Notes: generated from the letters alone by a model not told the origin. Positions 8,875 to 17,738 are shown, counted from the first letter of the stretch. The stretch: DNA of 49,168 nt from Streptomyces tateyamensis (GCF_003205575.1 NZ_PYBW01000042.1:3779-52946), one strand, 5' to 3'. Numbers and translations: made by a program.

Positions 8875-8890
8875 TCCAAGCGCTTCGACA
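8875..8890. promoter_or_regulatory. LacI-type operator before the sugar-binding protein
   Basis: TCCAAGCGCTTCGACA contains the perfect core AAGCGCTT (8878-8885). Its complement TGTCGAAGCGCTTGGA matches the operator in the GH3 promoter. The two sites 120 bp apart would let one repressor control both divergent transcripts. Confidence 0.65.
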
Positions 8891-8917
8891 TCCTCTGTGG
8901 GGAAGGGCCGGCCCATC

Positions 8918-10594
8918 ATGACCACCGAGCTGAACCGGAGACGGCTGCTGACCGCCGGTGCCTCGATCGCGGGAGCGGTCACCATGGCGCCGCTGCTCTC
9001 CGCCTGCGGCGGCGGCGCGCACCAGAAGACGGGTGCGAACACCGCGTCGGGCCTCAAGGCGGCGCTGCCGGCCTACCTGCCGAGCACGGCGCTCAAGCCG
9101 GACATCCCGTCCGTCGCGGGCGGCCCCGACGCGGCGACGGACCCCGGCTTCGCCAGCTACCCCGCCTCCCCCGTCGCCACCGTGTCCGGCCCCCCGGGCA
9201 GGGGCGGCAGCTACACGGCGGTCACTCCGCTGTGGGGCACCGTGCCGCAGCCCGGCAACTCCTTCTACCAGGCGATGGACAACGCGCTGGGCGTGAACCT
9301 CACCATCAAGCCGGCCGACGGGAACAACTACAACACCATCGTCCCGACCATGACGGCCGCCAGGAAGCTGCCCGACTGGGTCAACCTGCCGGCCTGGTGG
9401 AACCCCAACTTCAACACCGGCGAGCTGGCCGGGACCCAGCTCGCGGACCTGACGCCCCACCTGTCCGGCGACAACATCAAGAAGTACCCCAACCTGGCCG
9501 CCCTCCCCACCGGCGCCTGGCAGGCCGGCGTCTGGGGCGACAAGCTCTACGGCATCCCCTGCTTCGCCACCGGGTTCCCCGCCCCCGGCGCCATCTTCCA
9601 CCGCCGGGACGTCCTCGAATCGCGCGGGATCACCGCCGACCAGGTGAAGTCCGCCGAGGACTTGATGAACCTCGGCAGGGAACTGACCGACGCCAAACGC
9701 GGCGTGTGGGCCTTCGAAGACGTGTGGACCTACTTCTTCACCTCCTTCGGCGCCCCGCGGAAGTGGAAGGTGGACGGCGGCAAACTGGTCCACCTCTTCG
9801 AGACCCAGGAGTTCCTGGAAGCCCTCGACTGGCACTACCGCCTGGCCACCTCCGGGTACATGCACCCCGACGCGCTCGCGGGCGACACCAACAGCTCCAC
9901 CCGCTTCTACGCCGGCAAGTCCCTGATCACTGGCGACGGGACCGGTGCCTGGACGCTCGCCGACTACCAGTCCGGCATCGCGGCCGACCCGAAGTACCGG
10001 CGCGGTGCCTTCAACTCCTTCGCCGCCGACGGCAGGAGCAAGCCGGTGCTCTACATGGGCGCCCCCAGCAGCATGATCAGCTACCTCAACGCCAGTCTGA
10101 AGCCGGACCAGATCGAGGAACTGCTCGCGGTGGCGAACTACCTGGCCGCACCGTACGGCTCGGCCGAGTACACGCTGGTCAACTTCGGGGTCGAGGGAAC
10201 CCACTACAACCGGGTCAACGGCGTACCGACCTTCACCGACGAGGGGAAGAAGGACGTCCAGGTGACGACCTACAACTTCCTCGCCTCCAGCCCGGCGGTG
10301 ATCAGCAACCCGGGCGGCGACGTGGTGACCAAGGACTACTCCGCCTGGCAGGCGGCCAACGTCCGGACCCTGGCCAAGCCGCCCTTCTGGGCCATGAACT
10401 ACAGCATGCCGCAGGAGCTCGCCGCAGCCGAGGCCGCGCAGGCCGTCAACGACACCATCATCGACTGCTACCACGGCAAGAAGAAGGTCTCCGACGTCCA
10501 GGCGGCGGTCTCCACCTGGAAGTCCGGCCAGGGGGACCGGCTCAAGCGGTGGATGACGGAGAACGTCCTCGACAAGTACGGCACGGGCCAGTGA
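8918..10594 (+). CDS. CUT1 ABC importer, Tat-exported sugar-binding lipoprotein
   Basis: Substrate-binding protein that would capture oligosaccharides outside the membrane. 558 aa, the long type that pairs with LplB/YtcP permeases. The N end NRRRLLTAGA is a twin-arginine signal and ends in the lipobox LLSAC, with lipidated Cys30. The remainder is a type-1 SBP fold with aromatic-rich segments (PAWWNPNFN, WTYFFTSFG) of the kind used for sugar stacking. ATG 8918 was preferred over GTG 8897 because GGGAAGGG precedes it by 9 nt and the signal peptide begins there. The next permease starts inside its stop (GTGA). Sugar specificity is inferred only from the flanking xyloglucan enzymes. Confidence 0.92.
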   Translation: MTTELNRRRLLTAGASIAGAVTMAPLLSACGGGAHQKTGANTASGLKAALPAYLPSTALKPDIPSVAGGPDAATDPGFASYPASPVATVSGPPGRGGSYTAVTPLWGTVPQPGNSFYQAMDNALGVNLTIKPADGNNYNTIVPTMTAARKLPDWVNLPAWWNPNFNTGELAGTQLADLTPHLSGDNIKKYPNLAALPTGAWQAGVWGDKLYGIPCFATGFPAPGAIFHRRDVLESRGITADQVKSAEDLMNLGRELTDAKRGVWAFEDVWTYFFTSFGAPRKWKVDGGKLVHLFETQEFLEALDWHYRLATSGYMHPDALAGDTNSSTRFYAGKSLITGDGTGAWTLADYQSGIAADPKYRRGAFNSFAADGRSKPVLYMGAPSSMISYLNASLKPDQIEELLAVANYLAAPYGSAEYTLVNFGVEGTHYNRVNGVPTFTDEGKKDVQVTTYNFLASSPAVISNPGGDVVTKDYSAWQAANVRTLAKPPFWAMNYSMPQELAAAEAAQAVNDTIIDCYHGKKKVSDVQAAVSTWKSGQGDRLKRWMTENVLDKYGTGQ

Positions 10595-11538
10595 GCACCG
10601 CGCGGTCGGGACGCCGGGCGGCGCCCGCGCGGTTGAACTGGCGGATCAGGCTGCGGCGCGACCGGTCGCTGCTGCTGATGACGGTGCCGGCGGTGGTCCT
10701 GCTCCTGGTCTTCAACTACGCGCCGCTGTTCGGCCTGATGACCGCCTTCCAGGACTACGACCCGCTGGTGGGGGTCTGGCACAGCGACTGGGTCGGGCTC
10801 GACCAGTTCCGACAGCTCTTCGGCGACCCGCTGTTCTGGGAGTCGATGAAGAACACGCTGTACCTGAGCTTCGTCCAGCTGATCCTGTTCTTCCCCGTCC
10901 CGATCGCGCTCGCCCTGCTGCTCAACTCGGTCCTCAGCGAGAGGACGCGCAACGTCATCCAGTCCGTCCTCTACCTGCCGCACTTCTTCTCCTGGGTGCT
11001 CGCCATCACGGTCTTCCAGCAGATGCTCGGCGGCGCCGGTGTGCTCAACCAGCTGCTGCGCACGCACGGAGCCGGCACCTGGGACGTCATGACCGACCCG
11101 CACACCTTCGCCCTGCTGGTCACCTCGCAGGCGGTCTGGAAGGAGGCGGGCTGGGGCATCATCGTCTTCCTCGCCGCCCTCAGCGCGATCAACAACGAGC
11201 TGTACGAGGCGGCGGCGGCCGACGGGGCGGGGCGGCTGCGGCGGATGTGGCACGTCACCCTGCCCGGCCTGCGGGGCGTGATCGTGCTGCTGCTGGTGCT
11301 GCGCCTGGGCAACGCGCTGTCGGTGGGCTTCGAGCAGTTCCTGATCCAGCGGGTCGCGGTCGGCCACGACGCCTCCGACGTGCTGGACACCTTCTCCTTC
11401 TACTACGGCATCGCCACCGGCAACTACAGCTACGGCGCGGCGGCCGGGCTCTTCAAGAGCGTGGTCTCGCTGCTGTTGATCTGGGGGGCCAACCGGTTGG
11501 CGCACGCCTTCGGCGAGGACGGGCTCTACCGGAGATGA
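10591..11538 (+). CDS. CUT1 sugar ABC permease, LplB type
   Basis: First membrane subunit of the importer, 315 aa with about six transmembrane helices (for example MTVPAVVLLLVFNYAPLFGL near the N end). The EAA loop that docks the ATPase is visible as EAAAADGAGRLRRMWHVTLP at about residues 207-226. GTG at 10591 overlaps the TGA of the binding-protein gene, indicating translational coupling, and its own stop overlaps the ATG of the next permease. No ATPase gene is nearby, so a shared MsiK-like ATPase is the likely partner (family knowledge of actinomycete CUT1 systems). Confidence 0.93.
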   Translation: MSTARSGRRAAPARLNWRIRLRRDRSLLLMTVPAVVLLLVFNYAPLFGLMTAFQDYDPLVGVWHSDWVGLDQFRQLFGDPLFWESMKNTLYLSFVQLILFFPVPIALALLLNSVLSERTRNVIQSVLYLPHFFSWVLAITVFQQMLGGAGVLNQLLRTHGAGTWDVMTDPHTFALLVTSQAVWKEAGWGIIVFLAALSAINNELYEAAAADGAGRLRRMWHVTLPGLRGVIVLLLVLRLGNALSVGFEQFLIQRVAVGHDASDVLDTFSFYYGIATGNYSYGAAAGLFKSVVSLLLIWGANRLAHAFGEDGLYRR

Positions 11539-12506
11539 CGAACGTACTCAGCCTCGGCCGCGGCAACCGCAGGCGGCCCGCGACCACCGCCGTCCGACGC
11601 TCCGCCCGGCCCGCCCGGCCGCCCTGGCAGGAGCCGCCGACACCGGTCGGCCAGGCCGCCAAGGGCGTGACCCTGGGCGGCGCCGTGGCGCTCGTGCTGG
11701 TCCCGCTCTGGATCATCGTGGTGACCAGCTTCTCCACCGCCGGAGCCGTCAACCGGGCCGGCGGCCTGGTGATCTGGCCGGACGGCCTGACCACCGAGGC
11801 CTACCGCGAGATGCTGGGCAGCCCGACCGTGCTCACCGCCCTGCTGGTCAGCCTCGGCATCACCGCGGTCGGCACGGTGGTGTCGATGGTGGTGTCGATC
11901 CTGTGCGGTTACGGGCTCTCCCGCCCCCGCTCGCTCGGACACCGCTTCATCCTGCTGCTGCTGGTCGTCACCATGTTCGTCGGCGGCGGCCTGATCCCCA
12001 CCTTCCTGGTGGTCACCGGCCTCGGCGGCTACGACCAGTGGTGGGCGCTGATCCTGCCCAGCGCGGTCTCCGTCTTCAACATCCTGGTGCTGCGCGCCTT
12101 CTACTCCGAGACCTCCGGCGAACTGATCGACGCGGCCCGGATGGACGGCGCGGGCGACTGGCGGATCCTGTGGTCCGTGGTGCTGCCCACCTCACGCGCG
12201 GTGACGGCCGTGGTGGCGCTCTTCTACGGCGTGGGCTACTGGAACTCCTTCTTCAACGTGATGCTCTACCTGCCGACCGACAGTCAGAAGTGGCCGCTGC
12301 AGTACGTCCTGCTCACCTACGTCAACCGGGGCAACGGGCTGCCCGGCTCGGTCAACGCCGGTTTCGGCAGCACGCACGCCCAGACCGCGCCGCTCTCGCT
12401 GCAGATGGCGGTGGTGGTGCTCACCCTGGTGCCGCTGGTGATCGTCTACCCGTTCGTGCAGAAGCACCTGCGGACCGGCGTCCTCACCGGCGCGATCAAG
12501 GGCTGA
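11535..12506 (+). CDS. CUT1 sugar ABC permease, LplC/YtcP type
   Basis: Second membrane subunit, 323 aa. An unusually long Arg/Pro-rich cytoplasmic N end (about 45 aa) precedes the first helix (GGAVALVLVPLWIIVVTSF). The EAA-like loop reads DAARMDGAGDWRILWSVVLP. The ATG at 11535 shares ATGA with the upstream stop. The FNVMLYLPTDSQKWPLQYVL region and the long periplasmic loop near the C end are typical of the YtcP group that partners the LplB permease and long binding proteins. An 88-bp gap leads to the GH43 gene. Confidence 0.93.
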   Translation: MTNVLSLGRGNRRRPATTAVRRSARPARPPWQEPPTPVGQAAKGVTLGGAVALVLVPLWIIVVTSFSTAGAVNRAGGLVIWPDGLTTEAYREMLGSPTVLTALLVSLGITAVGTVVSMVVSILCGYGLSRPRSLGHRFILLLLVVTMFVGGGLIPTFLVVTGLGGYDQWWALILPSAVSVFNILVLRAFYSETSGELIDAARMDGAGDWRILWSVVLPTSRAVTAVVALFYGVGYWNSFFNVMLYLPTDSQKWPLQYVLLTYVNRGNGLPGSVNAGFGSTHAQTAPLSLQMAVVVLTLVPLVIVYPFVQKHLRTGVLTGAIKG

Positions 12507-12594
12507 GCCGCTTTCCGTCCCGATCAGGAGTCGCCCACCCGCCACCGAGCACCACTCGACACCATCCCCACAGCCCCCGAAAGGACATGACCGC

Positions 12595-14103
12595 GTGTCA
12601 GGCCAGCACCAGGCGGACGGCACCGTCGCCAACCCCGTGATCCCCGGCTTCCACCCCGATCCGAGCGTCTGCCGGGTGGGCGACGACTACTACCTCGTCT
12701 GCTCCAGCTTCGAGTACTTCCCCGGCATCCCGGTCTTCCACAGCCGGGACCTGGTGAACTGGACCCAGCTCGGCAACGCCCTGGACCGGCCCGGCCAGCT
12801 GCGCCTGCCCCGCACCATGCCCTCCTCCGGCGGCATCTACGCCCCCACCCTGCGCCACCACGACGGCCGGTTCTGGCTGATCGTCACCAACGTGGGCGAC
12901 GGCGGCAACCTGCTCTTCACCGCGACCGACCCGGCCGGCCCGTGGTCGGACCCGCTGCGGCTGCCCGGGGTGCCGGGCATCGATCCCGACCTGGCCTGGG
13001 ACGAGGACGGCACCTGCTGGTGCACCGTCGCCGGGGTCAGCCAGGTCCGCCTCGACCCGGTCACCGGGGAGACCTCCGAGCCGCACCAGGTCTGGTCCGG
13101 CACACCCGGCGCGCTGGCGCCCGAGGCGCCGCACCTGTACCGGATCGGCGAGTACTGGTACCTGCTCATCGCCGAAGGCGGCACCGAGCGCGGCCACAGC
13201 GTCGCCGTCGCCCGCGGCAGCTCGCCGGCCGGCCCGTTCGAACCGTGCCCGGCCAACCCCGTGCTGACCCACCGCGGGACCAGCCACCCCGTCCAGAACA
13301 CCGGCCACGCGGACCTGGTCCAGGGGCCCGACGGCTCCTGGTGGCTCCTGCTGCTCGGCGTCCGGCCCGGCGGGGGCACCCCCGGGTGGCACGTGCTGGG
13401 CCGCGAGACCTTCCTCGCACCGGTGAGCTGGGTCGACGGCTGGCCGGTGGTGGGCGAGCCGTCGCTGGAGCTGCCCGCGCCGCCCTGGCCGATCCGGCCC
13501 GCTCCGGCGGAGCCGGCCCGCGACGAGTTCGACCAGGCCGAGCTGCATCCCCGCTGGATCTCGGTCCGCGAGCGCCGCGCCGAGCACTGCACCACCAAGG
13601 AGCGGTCCGGCTGGCTGACCCTGAACGCCGCCGGCAGCTCACTGGACGAGCCCGACGCCGTGTTCACCGGCCGGCGCCAGCAGCACCTGTCCTGCCGGGT
13701 CCGCACCCTGGTCGACGCCGCCGCCGGGCGGGGCGGCCTGGCCGTGCGGCTGGACGAGCAGCACCACTACGAGATCGAGGCCGGCGACGGCCAGGTGCGC
13801 GTCCTCGCCCGGATCGGACCGCTGCGCACCGAGGTGGCGGCCCGACCGCTGCCTCCCGGGCCGGCGGTGCTCGGCGTCGAGACCGCCCCGGCGCCGCGGC
13901 AGGGCCCGCGGACCGGCCCCGATCTGCTCTCCTTCGGCGTCGAGGAACCTGACGGCACCTTCACCGTGCTCGCCACCCTCGACGGCCGCTACCTGTCCAC
14001 CGAGGTGGCCGGCGGCTTCACCGGGCGGGTCGTCGGCATGTACGCCGCCGCCGGCACCGTCCACTTCGACTGGTTCGACTACCGGCCCCAGCCGTTCGCC
14101 TGA
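12595..14103 (+). CDS. GH43 beta-xylosidase/alpha-L-arabinofuranosidase
   Basis: Intracellular inverting glycosidase, 502 aa, no signal peptide. Five-bladed propeller (about 10-300) with the family triad: Asp22 in GFHPDPSVCR as base, Asp130 in PGIDPDLAWDEDG as pKa modulator, and Glu177 in APEAPHLY as acid. A C-terminal concanavalin-like domain (about 315-500) is that of the xylosidase-type subfamilies. GTG at 12595 is in frame with AAAGGA 9 nt upstream; the nearby ATG at 12587 is out of frame and closes after 17 codons. In this operon it may remove arabinose or xylose from imported oligosaccharides; the precise bond cannot be read from sequence. Confidence 0.92.
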   Translation: MSGQHQADGTVANPVIPGFHPDPSVCRVGDDYYLVCSSFEYFPGIPVFHSRDLVNWTQLGNALDRPGQLRLPRTMPSSGGIYAPTLRHHDGRFWLIVTNVGDGGNLLFTATDPAGPWSDPLRLPGVPGIDPDLAWDEDGTCWCTVAGVSQVRLDPVTGETSEPHQVWSGTPGALAPEAPHLYRIGEYWYLLIAEGGTERGHSVAVARGSSPAGPFEPCPANPVLTHRGTSHPVQNTGHADLVQGPDGSWWLLLLGVRPGGGTPGWHVLGRETFLAPVSWVDGWPVVGEPSLELPAPPWPIRPAPAEPARDEFDQAELHPRWISVRERRAEHCTTKERSGWLTLNAAGSSLDEPDAVFTGRRQQHLSCRVRTLVDAAAGRGGLAVRLDEQHHYEIEAGDGQVRVLARIGPLRTEVAARPLPPGPAVLGVETAPAPRQGPRTGPDLLSFGVEEPDGTFTVLATLDGRYLSTEVAGGFTGRVVGMYAAAGTVHFDWFDYRPQPFA

Positions 14104-14153
14104 CGGATCGTCATCCCGACCACGGTCTCCCTTCCCCACGAAAGGCACGACAC

Positions 14154-15902
14154 GTGAACGACGCACCGCGGAGCACCCGCCCGAACCGCCGCCGGCTCGG
14201 CCGCGCGGCGGCCCTCCTGGTGGCGCTGGCCACCACCGGCAGCCTGGCCGGCGGCACCGCCTTGGCCGCCCCGACCGATCCCGACCGGGCCGGGGGCGGG
14301 CCGACCGCACCGGCGCCCCGGGATCCGATGGCCGCCGTGGCCGCCATGCAGCCCGGTTGGAACCTGGGCAACACGCTGGACGCCATCCCCGACGAGACCT
14401 CCTGGGGCAACCCGCTCACCACGAAGGCGCTGTTCGACCACATCCGGTCCCAGGGCTTCCGCAGCGTCCGGATCCCCGTCACCTGGTTCCCCCACCAGTC
14501 CGACACCGCCCCGTACACCATCGACCCGGTCTGGATGAAGCGGGTCAGGCAAGTGGTGGACTGGGCCATGGCGGACGGCCTCTACGTGGAGATCAACGTC
14601 CACCACGACTCGTGGAAGTGGATCGAGTACATGTCCACCGACCACGACACCACCGTGGCGAGGTTCAACTCGACCTGGCAGCAGATCGCCGCGGAGTTCA
14701 AGGACGAGCCGCGCAAGCTGCTCATGGAGAGCATCAACGAGCCGCAGTTCAACGACGCGACCGACGCCCGGAAGAGCCAGTACCTGAACGAGCTCAACAC
14801 CTCGTTCCACGACATCGTGCGCAACTCCGGCGGCCAGAACAAGGACCGCCTGCTCGTCCTGCCCTCGCTGGAGACCAACAACGCCCAGAACCGGCTCGAC
14901 GACCTGACGACGACGATCCACGCGCTGCACGACCGCAACCTGGTCGCCACCGTGCACTACTACAGCTGGTACCCGTTCAGCGTGAACATCGCCGGCGGCA
15001 CGAACTTCGACGCCAAGGCGCAGCAGGACCTGACCGAGGGCTTCACCCGCGTGCACGACACCCTCGTCGCCAAGGGCATCCCCGTCTACCTCGGCGAGTA
15101 CGGCCTGCTCACCGACACCAACTCCGGCTGGATCGAGCGCGGGGAGATGCTGAAGTACTTCGAGGCGGTCGACTACCAAGCCCGGATCAACGGCCTCACC
15201 ACCGCGCTCTGGGACGCCTACCAAGTCCTGAACCGCGCCACCATGCAGTGGCGGGACCCCGAGCTGGTGGCCCTGGTCAAGGCGTCCTGGACCACCCGCT
15301 CGGGCACGGCCTCCACCGACAACCTCTTCGTGCCGAAGTCCGGCCCGATCCCGGCACAGACCATCACCCTGAACACCAACGGGCTCTTCTTCGCCGGCCT
15401 GTGGCACGGCGACACCCCGCTGATCCCCTACCTCGACTACACCCTGGCCGGCGACCAGCTGACGCTGACCTCCCGAGCACTCACCCGCCTGGCCGGCGAC
15501 CGCGCCTACGGCCTCAACTCGACCCTCCAGGTCAGGTACTCCGACGGTGTCCCCTGGCCGCTCAACGTCCGCTCGTTTGACAAGCCGACCGTCACGGACG
15601 CCACCGGTACCACCACCGGCCTCACCGTCCCGACCCGCTTCAACGGCGACCTGCTGGCCACCATGGAGGCCACCTACGCGGACGGGACCAACGCGGGCCC
15701 GGCCGGCTGGACCCCGTACCAGCAGTTCGGGTACTCCTTCGCCTCCGACTACACCGCCGGCACCACGACCCTGACCTCCGACTTCCTCACCAGCCTCAGG
15801 GACGGCGCGCCGGTCAGGCTCACCTTCCACTACTGGACCGGAGCCACCCTCACCTACCAGGTGACCAAGTCCGGCACCACCGTGACCGGCACCGCCTCCT
15901 GA
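14154..15902 (+). CDS. Secreted GH5 endo-beta-1,4-glucanase/xyloglucanase (GH5_4-like)
   Basis: Extracellular endo-acting enzyme that would cut the beta-1,4-glucan backbone of xyloglucan or mixed-linkage glucan. 582 aa: signal peptide with a cleavage site near TALAA-P (residue 39); GH5 barrel about 58-375; then two beta modules resembling the X2 Ig-like and CBM46 pair found after GH5_4 domains. Glu196 in SINEPQF is the acid/base and Glu315 in YLGEYGL the nucleophile; GWNLGNTLDA at 68-77 is the family hallmark. GTG at 14154 follows GAAAGG. Last gene of the rightward operon, 50 bp after GH43, ahead of a strong hairpin. Confidence 0.92.
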   Translation: MNDAPRSTRPNRRRLGRAAALLVALATTGSLAGGTALAAPTDPDRAGGGPTAPAPRDPMAAVAAMQPGWNLGNTLDAIPDETSWGNPLTTKALFDHIRSQGFRSVRIPVTWFPHQSDTAPYTIDPVWMKRVRQVVDWAMADGLYVEINVHHDSWKWIEYMSTDHDTTVARFNSTWQQIAAEFKDEPRKLLMESINEPQFNDATDARKSQYLNELNTSFHDIVRNSGGQNKDRLLVLPSLETNNAQNRLDDLTTTIHALHDRNLVATVHYYSWYPFSVNIAGGTNFDAKAQQDLTEGFTRVHDTLVAKGIPVYLGEYGLLTDTNSGWIERGEMLKYFEAVDYQARINGLTTALWDAYQVLNRATMQWRDPELVALVKASWTTRSGTASTDNLFVPKSGPIPAQTITLNTNGLFFAGLWHGDTPLIPYLDYTLAGDQLTLTSRALTRLAGDRAYGLNSTLQVRYSDGVPWPLNVRSFDKPTVTDATGTTTGLTVPTRFNGDLLATMEATYADGTNAGPAGWTPYQQFGYSFASDYTAGTTTLTSDFLTSLRDGAPVRLTFHYWTGATLTYQVTKSGTTVTGTAS

Positions 15903-15921
15903 CCCACCGCCAGGCCACCCC

Positions 15922-15953
15922 GCCTCGGCCGCCGGCCCACCGGCGCCCGAGGC
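15922..15953. terminator. Bidirectional hairpin terminator
   Basis: GCCTCGG-C-CGCCGG (15922-15935) pairs with CCGGCG-C-CCGAGGC (15940-15953) around the loop CCCA: 13 base pairs with one C/C mismatch. It stands between the convergent stops of the GH5 gene and the small membrane protein. No U-tract, as is common in streptomycetes. Confidence 0.75.
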
Positions 15954-16011
15954 TCCCACATCCGCAACCCGCCGCAGCGCTCACCGGTCCACGCCCGCCT
16001 GACCAGGTCGG

Positions 16012-16239
16012 TCAGAGCCCGTCGTAGTACCGGCGCTCCTCGACGACCTCGTCGGGACCGGGCCGGCCAACGTAGCGCCGACGCCTGAGGACACTCATGT
16101 AGGTGATCAGGCCGAGCAGACTGGCGGCCATCAGTATCCACCCCACTACGTGGACATTGACTGCTGCCAGGTGCCAGTTGACCCCGAAGGCCAGCACCGC
16201 ACCGGCAGCGAACAACAGAACGCAGCCTCCGATACCCAT
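16012..16239 (-). CDS. Small two-helix membrane protein, DUF6458-like
   Basis: 75 aa beginning MGIGGC. Two hydrophobic helices (GGCVLLFAAGAVLAFGV and VGWILMAASLLGLI) flank a short loop with the NWHLAAVNVHVVG pattern typical of small actinobacterial DUF6458 proteins, which have no established function. The C-terminal tail is charged (RRRRYVGRP, EERRYYDG). ATG 16239 is preferred over GTG 16248 because GGAGGAG ends 8 nt before the ATG but abuts the GTG. It lies downstream of the lacI-type gene with its own possible promoter, so it need not belong to the sugar module. Confidence 0.75.
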   Translation of the reverse strand: MGIGGCVLLFAAGAVLAFGVNWHLAAVNVHVVGWILMAASLLGLITYMSVLRRRRYVGRPGPDEVVEERRYYDGL

Positions 16240-16273
16240 TTTCTCCACTCCTCCAGCAGGGAACGGAGTTCGG

Positions 16274-16298
16274 CTACCCGCGATACTGAACTTGAATC
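16274..16298 (-). promoter_or_regulatory. Possible stress-sigma (SigB-like) promoter of the small membrane protein
   Basis: On the minus strand GATT (16298-16295), a 15-nt spacer and GGGTAG (16279-16274) resemble the GNNT-N14-16-GGGTAY pattern of Streptomyces SigB-type promoters, 35 bp before the start codon. The match is weak and unverified. Confidence 0.25.
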
Positions 16299-16390
16299 AG
16301 CACCCGCCGCGCCAGGCCCTCCAAGAGGTCCCGCTCGAGCAACCTGCCGTTTCGCCCAGCCAGACATCGGCCCGGGTCGGAGGGATCCGA

Positions 16391-17413
16391 CTACCGTGCG
16401 GACCCGGTGCGCGCGGGGCCGGTGCTGGCGCGCAGGGAGACGGGCGGGGCCAGCAGGATGTTGCGGCGGGGAGCTGCCGGGTTCGCGATGCGTTCGATCA
16501 GCAGGTCCATGGCCTGGGTGCCGATGTCCTGGGCCGGAACGTCTGCGGCGGTCAGCGGGGGGCGGAACTCCTCGGCCCAGGTGCGGCCGACGACGCCGGT
16601 GAGGGAGAAGTCCCTGGGCACGCTGAGACCGGCCTCCTCCAGGCCGCGCTGGATGCCGGGCAGCGCGGCTTCGTTGATGGTCGCGGCCGCGGTGACCTCG
16701 GGGTGCTCGCGCAGGAGCCGGGTGACGCACTCCAGGCCGGCGGCCGCGTCGTCCCCGCACTCCAGGTCGATGCCCTGGATGCCGCGCTGGGCGAGGGCAG
16801 CGGTGAACCCGTCACGGGCCCGGTGTCCGGGCCCGTAGCCGGCCGCCACCAGTTCGACGGAGCGGTTGACCAGCGCGATGCGGGTGTGTCCCAGGTCCGC
16901 GAGGTGGTGCACGCACTGGTTGATCACGGCGGCGTAGTCGACGTCGATCCAGCACATCTCCTCGGCGCGGGCCGTGTGCCCGATGCCGACGAACGGCAGC
17001 TTGGCGTTCTGCAGCCTGCGGACCCGGGAGTCCTCCAGGCGGATCTCCATCAGGATCACCCCGTCGACACGCCCGCCGGAGAGCAGGCGCTCGAACGACC
17101 GGTCGTGGTCGCCCCCGGAGGGGGACAGCAGGACGTCCAGGTCGGCGCGGGCCGCGGCCTCGACGACGCTGGCCACGAAGTCCAGCTGCATGTGGGTCAG
17201 CCGGGTGCTGGCGGGCGGGATCACCAGGCCGATGGTCCGGGTCCGGCCCTCCTTGAGGGCACGAGCGGCGGCGTTGGGCCGGTAGTCGAGTTCGTCGATG
17301 ACGTCCTGGATGCGCTTGCGGGTGGCGTCCGAGACCGAGCGCTTGCCGCTGAGCGCGTAGGAGACGGTGCTCCGCGAGACGCCTGCGCGGCTGGCGATCT
17401 CCCCGATGTTCAT
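16391..17413 (-). CDS. LacI-family transcriptional repressor of the second sugar module
   Basis: 340 aa. The N-terminal helix-turn-helix reads IGEIASRAGVSRSTVSYALSGK (residues 3-24), with the hinge helix around YRPNAAARALKEGRT. A periplasmic-binding-like effector domain follows (about 62-330). ATG 17413 has GAGGA 6 nt upstream; frames extending to 17872 would cover the promoter and operators and were rejected. The gene is divergent from the binding-protein operon, and three related palindromes (CGAACCGATTCG type) lie in the intergenic region, so it probably represses both itself and the importer until a sugar effector binds. The inducer is unknown. Confidence 0.92.
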   Translation of the reverse strand: MNIGEIASRAGVSRSTVSYALSGKRSVSDATRKRIQDVIDELDYRPNAAARALKEGRTRTIGLVIPPASTRLTHMQLDFVASVVEAAARADLDVLLSPSGGDHDRSFERLLSGGRVDGVILMEIRLEDSRVRRLQNAKLPFVGIGHTARAEEMCWIDVDYAAVINQCVHHLADLGHTRIALVNRSVELVAAGYGPGHRARDGFTAALAQRGIQGIDLECGDDAAAGLECVTRLLREHPEVTAAATINEAALPGIQRGLEEAGLSVPRDFSLTGVVGRTWAEEFRPPLTAADVPAQDIGTQAMDLLIERIANPAAPRRNILLAPPVSLRASTGPARTGSAR

Positions 17414-17476
17414 CGCTGTCCTCACGGAGATGGGGCGGCCGTTGGTCCCGCTGCGCGCGAAACTGTCGCGCCCAGT

Positions 17477-17488
17477 CGAACCGATTCG
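17477..17488. promoter_or_regulatory. LacI operator near the repressor's own promoter
   Basis: CGAACCGATTCG, preceded by GT as GTCGAACCGATTCG, is identical to the first operator at the binding-protein promoter. On the minus strand it lies just after TTGCGG-N18-TACCGT, a possible promoter for the repressor gene. This fits autoregulation. Confidence 0.6.
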
Positions 17489-17597
17489 GGAAACGGTAGT
17501 GCGCTTCTCCACTCCACCGCAAGCCGTGCGGCATGGTCGCCCCTGGGGCACTCGATCCAGCCCTCGGTCGTCCCGGCGATCAGGTTCGCCCGGGCTA

Positions 17598-17626
17598 TTG
17601 ACGGCCCTCGGCCCCGGACCTATGTT
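17598..17626 (+). promoter_or_regulatory. Strong sigma-70 type promoter of the second sugar operon
   Basis: TTGACG (17598-17603), exactly 17 bp, then TATGTT (17621-17626). The predicted transcription start near 17633 lies inside the operator at 17629-17642, the expected layout for repression by the divergent LacI protein. The untranslated leader would be about 105 nt. Confidence 0.75.
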
Positions 17627-17628
17627 CT

Positions 17629-17658
17629 GTCGAACCGATTCGCGCAATCGATTCGACA
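17629..17658. promoter_or_regulatory. Tandem LacI operators at the transcription start
   Basis: Two palindromes sit back to back: CGAACCGATTCG (17631-17642) and the perfect core AATCGATT (17646-17653) within GCAATCGATTCGAC. Their centres are about 13 bp apart, slightly more than one helical turn, so two dimers could bind side by side. Confidence 0.7.
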
Positions 17659-17738
17659 TCGGCCCGTAACGCAGAAACGGCCTCCTCCCCCTCCTCTCGC
17701 CCCTCAGCACCTTCCGTAAGACCGAAGGGTTCCGTGCC

